Assembly (NCBI GenBank): GCA_031290715.1
Contig: JAITNA010000009.1
Coordinates: 1 to 8,208 of the forward strand
Direction of reading: 5' to 3'
DNA from: Eubacteriales Family XIII. Incertae Sedis bacterium
GTDB taxonomy: Bacteria > Bacillota > Clostridia > Peptostreptococcales > Anaerovoracaceae
Length of the DNA stretch: 8,208 nucleotides
A program made the position numbers and the translations under genes. The notes beneath the pieces are model-generated. The model did no database searches and was not told where the DNA came from. It was given only the letters and a program-made list of their open reading frames with translations. Below are positions 3,787 to 8,208 of the stretch, in pieces. How positions within the stretch are numbered: position 1 is the stretch's first letter; each line of letters opens with the position of its first letter.

Positions 3787-6700
3787 ATGGATACCATTCG
3801 ATATTCTGATTTTCTGAAAAAACGTGTTTTGGCAGTTGTATTGGCGATCGTTGTGATGGCGGTGGCAGTCGTTCCTGTGATGGCGACGGCGAATGCCGCC
3901 AATGAGGGAGGGTATACCCTTAGCTTTCAAGTAGGGGACATCGTTGTCAAGACGGCGAGCCTTCCGATTCCCGAAAACGGCGAGCCTGCCGTCATTTCTT
4001 CGGAACTATTGCCGACGGACGGCGAGATCGCGAGGGCGAATCCCGACGGCACGGTCGTCGCGTGGGTCCGCGCCGGGGATGAAAACGGCATCAAAACGGA
4101 GTATACCGCAGACCCGGCGCTGATCGCGACAGGGACTTATACGGATATTGCGGCTTATGTAATAACAGGCGATGTCACGTTTCTGGCGGTAGGCGCTCCG
4201 GGCGCGGCTCCGGAAACGCCGGCGGAAACGCCGGTCGCCGAAGAAACGCCCATCGCCGAGGAGCCGCCCGCGGACGAAGAAACACCGGCCGCCCCGGAAA
4301 CACCCGCGGCCCCGGAGAAAACGTTCTCGATCAAGGGGATTCTCAGCGCACTGGGGATCATGCCCTTGAGTACGCAGGGCGAGGATTATACGGACGGCGA
4401 CGGGGTGATCAACAGCGTCGCCCTTGCCACAACACCCCCCGCTACTTTCCGTCCCGGGGATTCGCAGAGTTATAACGTCCAGGTGTTTCTTGACAACAAA
4501 ATCGGCGGCTCTTCCTCGGCCAAGAGCGTCTGGCTCGGATACCGTTTTGTCATCAACCCTGCCGTGAACGCGTCATTGGGCGAGTGGACATTCACCGTAC
4601 CTTCCTGGCTGCTTGATCTCGATACCGGACTCGTGGCCGCCGTGCCGGAAAAAGTCGGCAATACGCTTGTTCTGGAAGGCCGCGTCCTGCATACAAACAA
4701 CGGCGATAATGTTTTCCCGAATGATATCGGCAGGTCGATCAGCATCAAGAACGAAAACAGCGTGGATCATGAAACCGCGAATTTTGCCGCGCAAGCGTGG
4801 ATCTATTCGGATGGCGAGGGCGGCAGTAAGTCTGATGTCATTGAGCTGCCCGAACTCACCTCCACCCCGAAGTACATCCTTGCGCAGCGCCGTTTCGACG
4901 CGTTCGCCTCGGGCTGGTACAACGCCGCCACCGGGGATTTCAGCCTTTCGCAGCCGAGTGATCCTACGGGCTATGTCTTTGGGCGCGTTTACAATTATCA
5001 GTCGGTCGTCTACGCGAGCGGGAGTACCGAGCGCTTGGACCCGACCGAGCCCATCACATGGAAGATGGACTACCGCGTCGAAACCACGGATGACCCCGAC
5101 TCCGCGCCGCAGACCTGGGCGGCGGAAACGGACCCCGCGTTCATGCCCATTCTCATCGGAATGCGCGGGGCGCAGGTGAATTTGAACGCGAGCAACCAGA
5201 CTGACAATTCAAACCAATTGCTGCGCTACGGTGAATCTGTTTCGGATCAAAGGGACTTGAGCTACGGCGGGCTGTTTCCGGGAATCAACCCGGTGGTTGA
5301 CAGTAATTATGAGCCGTACGCGCATGGCACCGCTCTGTATACGCTGCAGGAAAATCAAGACAAATCATCCGTAGATGTTCGCGTCATCCTCTCGCCCGGC
5401 GACAAGAATTCTTTCGCGCATCGGGCCGGCGACACGGCGGTCTTCTTCGTGCCGCTGAATCCCGCTGATACGAACGATACAACAAGAAGATTTGTCATCA
5501 CTTCGTATGATTTGAACGCCAAAAGCTACACCGGAAAAGACGTGACAGACGCCGCCCCGTGGGATGATACAAACAGATATATCGTACCGCCGAAGGCGAG
5601 CACCGGCGCAAGCGGGGCGCTCACCCGCATGATCGCTTACAATATATATCAAGAAACTACCAACGAATATTATCAAATTGAACGGGGGGGCGCGGCGATC
5701 GAGATTCAGTGGACTGTTGGGCCGCGCGATCCGGTGACGCTGCCGGACTGGGGGATCAACGCCGCCAACGTACTCGTCAAAATCGATAACGGCCTGACGT
5801 TCAGAGGAAATTGGGCTTGGCTCAGTGACACGAGCTTTAGCGGCAGTACCAAGCCGACGATCCTGTGGGGCCTCAAATCTGACGGTGAAGATTGGATCGA
5901 CGAATATGAGATCAACCATACCGAGGACTATCAGCTCGTCTACTACAACACCTATGCTGAAGCGGCCACGCACGGCAAGGTCGTCGGCATGCTTGTTGAA
6001 TTCCGCGGGGGTACTTGGATCAGGGAGAATCTGGCAAATCGCTTCGAAATCACGGCGACAGGCGTGCCCGGAAGCAGTCAGGTCATCCTGCAGGATGTGC
6101 GCCTATGGTGGGGCGGGGGCGACGAAGCCGCCGCGACGACCGCTACATGGAAAGACAGCAACGGCAGTGAAGTGACACTGGCGGAACCGTCCCAATCCCT
6201 TATGGTACCCTATGACGCGGGGATCGGCAGCGATGTCTATCTGCGGGATATCTGGCAAACAGGTTTGGACAAGCCCGAGCAGCGGCAAGGCCATACGTTC
6301 GGCGACACGGTATTTATCACGGGCGGGACAATCAGCCCGGTTGTCGGTACACCGCTGAACGGCGTCAATATCCAAGAGAACCTATGGTATGGCGTCGGCA
6401 ACGGCGGAAGCTCAGCCTATGATATCGGGATGGGCCAGCGCACGGCCGACCGCAAAGCGCGTTTCACCGTGACGGGTTCCCAGATGCTGAACTTGAGTGT
6501 AAACCTTGAGTCGTTCAACACCGGCAGTAAAAAAGGCGTGTTCACGCCGGATAAGGATAATGTATGGCTTTCGACGGCGGACAATCCCGTGACCTACACC
6601 CCGGGCGCCGGTCCCGCGGACCCCGGCTCCTTCAGCGGCGGCGTCAAGATCAATCCGGACGACTTCTACATTAACGGCAGCGGTACCTTTGAGATTTTCT

Positions 6701-8208
6701 GGTCAAGCACGATCGGAAACGAGTTCGATTTGGCAAACGACGCCCCTGCGGGCCGATTCGTCAACTTCGTGAAGCTCGCGCTCCTCGGCGAAAGCAAAAA
6801 GCTTGCCAAAATAACCGATTGGAACATGGTGCTTGAGGCAAACCTCGAAAAGACGACGATCACGAGCGTAAGCAAGAGGGTGCAAAGCCCCGCGGCGAAA
6901 GACGAAGCGACATTTTTGCTGCGCGCCGGCAACGGCACATCGAAGGGCATTGAAGACAGCTTCTTCCTTGACGTGCTGCCTTTCGGCGGCGACAGCCGCG
7001 GCTCGAACTATAACGGCTCGTATACCATCAAAGGGGATACGGTCACGGTCGACGCGCAGTCCGGGGGCGGTGCGTCGGCTTCGGATGTGAGAGTGTATTA
7101 TACGGCGGATTCCGATATTCGTACCGCGGGTACGTCGGGCGGCATCCCGACCTCGGCCATATTCAGCGGAATGGGCGATACCGCGTTTGGGGTTTCGCTC
7201 CAAGCGGGCGGCGTTTTGTGGACGCTCGCTACTTTCGCCGCGGATGGGAAGTGGACGCTTCCCTCCGGCCCGGCGCCGGCGGCGATCCTTTTGGTCGGTA
7301 CGATCGGCGGGCACGAGCAGGTCGTCACGACCTACACGCTGAGCCTGAGCGGGCAAAAGCCCGGCGATACCTATTGCAACAGCGGGAACGCAAGGCTCGG
7401 ACTCAGCGGGTCGATCATGGATACCGGGGCAAAGACCGCCACCGTGATCGGGCGCGAGATTTCCGGAAAAGCGTGGCTCGATACGAACGGCAACCGTATC
7501 TATGACGACGGGACCGATGCGCTGCTTCAGTACGTGAAAGCAGAACTCTACCAAGTCGGCACTGATACAAAAGTCACCTCGGACGCCTACGGGACGGCAT
7601 ACAATGTTATTACAGACGCGGACGGCGCGTACCGATTTGCAAACGTACCTTCATACGAGGACGGCTACTATGTGAAATTCTCGGATAACGGCACGTTCAA
7701 GCTTGAAGATTATCTGCCGATCAAAGGCGACATCACGCTTGTTTCGGGACGGGACAGCATAGGCAAGCTGACGTCGCTGCAGACCGTCGATCTCATCTTG
7801 AGAACCGACGCGCAGCAGGTCGCGGACGGGGTCGTGTTCGAGCAAAAGACCGCCGACGCGGGCTTCGAGCCGCCTGTGACCTTGGAATACGTATCCGAAA
7901 ATACGGGAAAAGGGACGGTGGGCCGCGCGAAAGAAATCATCTACGCGGACGATACCGCGGGCGGCTCCGTCGCAACGCCGACGACCGGGTATCAGCTCAG
8001 CAAGTGGACAGACGCCGACGACAATACCGATACGTCAGTGAGCGGCGCGTTGACGTTCACGCCGGCGAAAGTGAGCGGAAAGCATGTGAGCGCCCGGTAT
8101 AAGGCATGGTTTGCCCCGGCGCCCTATACGATCAGCTACACGATGAACGGCGGCACAAACGCGACCGGAAATCCGACGGGATACACGGTGGAAAGCACGT
8201 TCCCGATT
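3787..8208 (+). CDS. Very large secreted adhesin-like surface protein, SdrD-B-like and InlB-B-repeat-like modules (3' end outside window)
   Basis: I read 1474 codons from ATG 3787 to the right edge without a stop. TAAGGGGGGAAG precedes the ATG. Residues 1-37 are a signal peptide: positive KKR at 11-13, a hydrophobic core at 14-32, and A-T-A/A-N-A cleavage motifs ending at 35 or 37. Residues 39-138 are a small, probably beta-rich domain. Residues 139-178 are a Pro/Glu/Thr linker with repeated ETPA units. Residues 180-1220 are a long unassigned region rich in Gly, Thr, Ser, Asp and aromatic residues, with only one Cys (1197), typical of extracellular beta-sandwich repeats. Residues 1224-1340 form an SdrD-B/Cna-B-like domain: ISGKAWLDTNGNRIYDDG (Asp/Asn-rich calcium-loop pattern) and TDADGAYRFANVP. 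Residues 1364-1443 match a divergent InlB B-repeat (GKGTV, GYQLSKWTD, FTPAKVSG), and a second, Flg_new-type repeat starts at 1447 (YTISYTMNGG). A C-terminal anchor (sortase motif, S-layer or choline-binding repeats) would lie beyond the window. The ligand is unknown. Confidence 0.88.
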   Translation, partial: MDTIRYSDFLKKRVLAVVLAIVVMAVAVVPVMATANAANEGGYTLSFQVGDIVVKTASLPIPENGEPAVISSELLPTDGEIARANPDGTVVAWVRAGDENGIKTEYTADPALIATGTYTDIAAYVITGDVTFLAVGAPGAAPETPAETPVAEETPIAEEPPADEETPAAPETPAAPEKTFSIKGILSALGIMPLSTQGEDYTDGDGVINSVALATTPPATFRPGDSQSYNVQVFLDNKIGGSSSAKSVWLGYRFVINPAVNASLGEWTFTVPSWLLDLDTGLVAAVPEKVGNTLVLEGRVLHTNNGDNVFPNDIGRSISIKNENSVDHETANFAAQAWIYSDGEGGSKSDVIELPELTSTPKYILAQRRFDAFASGWYNAATGDFSLSQPSDPTGYVFGRVYNYQSVVYASGSTERLDPTEPITWKMDYRVETTDDPDSAPQTWAAETDPAFMPILIGMRGAQVNLNASNQTDNSNQLLRYGESVSDQRDLSYGGLFPGINPVVDSNYEPYAHGTALYTLQENQDKSSVDVRVILSPGDKNSFAHRAGDTAVFFVPLNPADTNDTTRRFVITSYDLNAKSYTGKDVTDAAPWDDTNRYIVPPKASTGASGALTRMIAYNIYQETTNEYYQIERGGAAIEIQWTVGPRDPVTLPDWGINAANVLVKIDNGLTFRGNWAWLSDTSFSGSTKPTILWGLKSDGEDWIDEYEINHTEDYQLVYYNTYAEAATHGKVVGMLVEFRGGTWIRENLANRFEITATGVPGSSQVILQDVRLWWGGGDEAAATTATWKDSNGSEVTLAEPSQSLMVPYDAGIGSDVYLRDIWQTGLDKPEQRQGHTFGDTVFITGGTISPVVGTPLNGVNIQENLWYGVGNGGSSAYDIGMGQRTADRKARFTVTGSQMLNLSVNLESFNTGSKKGVFTPDKDNVWLSTADNPVTYTPGAGPADPGSFSGGVKINPDDFYINGSGTFEIFWSSTIGNEFDLANDAPAGRFVNFVKLALLGESKKLAKITDWNMVLEANLEKTTITSVSKRVQSPAAKDEATFLLRAGNGTSKGIEDSFFLDVLPFGGDSRGSNYNGSYTIKGDTVTVDAQSGGGASASDVRVYYTADSDIRTAGTSGGIPTSAIFSGMGDTAFGVSLQAGGVLWTLATFAADGKWTLPSGPAPAAILLVGTIGGHEQVVTTYTLSLSGQKPGDTYCNSGNARLGLSGSIMDTGAKTATVIGREISGKAWLDTNGNRIYDDGTDALLQYVKAELYQVGTDTKVTSDAYGTAYNVITDADGAYRFANVPSYEDGYYVKFSDNGTFKLEDYLPIKGDITLVSGRDSIGKLTSLQTVDLILRTDAQQVADGVVFEQKTADAGFEPPVTLEYVSENTGKGTVGRAKEIIYADDTAGGSVATPTTGYQLSKWTDADDNTDTSVSGALTFTPAKVSGKHVSARYKAWFAPAPYTISYTMNGGTNATGNPTGYTVESTFPI
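4204..4320 (+). repeat. Pro/Glu/Thr-rich linker-coding tandem repeat
   Basis: This encodes residues 140-178 of the surface protein, with five ETP units and related EEPPAD/APE segments. At DNA level GGAAACGCCGG occurs twice in close succession (4212-4234), then variants GAAGAAACGCC, GAAGAAACACCGG and CCGGAAACACCC. Such linkers separate an N-terminal domain from the main body. The short repeats could change copy number by slippage, which would alter linker length in units of whole codons. Confidence 0.6.

Noticed and set aside
4613..5179. Plus-strand ORF of 188 codons in another frame of the surface-protein gene
   Set aside because: It is Arg/Ser/Pro-rich shadow sequence overlapping the long continuous frame; no frameshift is needed to explain the main gene.
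6703..7554. Minus-strand ORF of 283 codons inside the surface-protein gene (also one at 5365-5973, 202 codons)
   Set aside because: The plus-strand frame is open over the whole region, begins with a signal peptide and encodes recognisable surface domains. The antisense products are Arg-rich without domains or a ribosome binding site.

Overview
The window reads as a stretch of bacterial chromosome, all on the + strand. It probably comes from a Gram-positive, Clostridia-like Firmicute of moderate GC. The evidence is a very long secreted repeat-type surface protein with SdrD-B-like and InlB-B-repeat-like modules, G-rich ribosome binding sites, use of a TTG start, and an ECF-type sigma factor with a C-terminal membrane extension. 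Taxonomy is an inference: no rRNA or other marker is present.

Layout. (1) 1-684 is the C-terminal half of an MFS/GPH-type sugar:cation symporter cut by the left edge. (2) 685-1024 is intergenic and holds a 132-bp non-coding mobile element (769-900) with perfect 14-bp terminal inverted repeats and a perfect 8-bp target duplication. It looks like a MITE of an IS66-type element and carries a nested dRS3-like palindromic repeat. A good sigma-A-type promoter for the next gene follows. (3) 1025-1924 is a complete LysR-family regulator. (4) 1925-2331 is a 407-bp intergenic region packed with secondary structure: a second copy of the dRS3-like repeat, three further hairpins and imperfect outer inverted repeats. 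It ends with a promoter and leader for the next gene. (5) 2332-3495 is a sigma-70/ECF-type sigma factor fused to a transmembrane helix and a roughly 115-residue extracytoplasmic Ig-like tail. (6) 3496-3786 is an AT-rich leader with a terminator-like T-tract, a promoter candidate and direct repeats. (7) 3787 to the right edge is an uninterrupted reading frame of at least 1474 codons for a secreted adhesin-like surface protein, truncated by the window.

How the parts may work together. The sugar transporter and the LysR gene look like ordinary accessory metabolism, separated by the mobile element; no operon link is visible. The more interesting unit is the right half: a membrane-tethered sigma factor directly upstream of, and co-oriented with, a giant cell-surface protein. 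The sigma carries its own extracytoplasmic domain, so a plausible but unproven model is one-protein surface sensing that controls the adhesin and itself. A TGTATCT box is shared by the two leaders.
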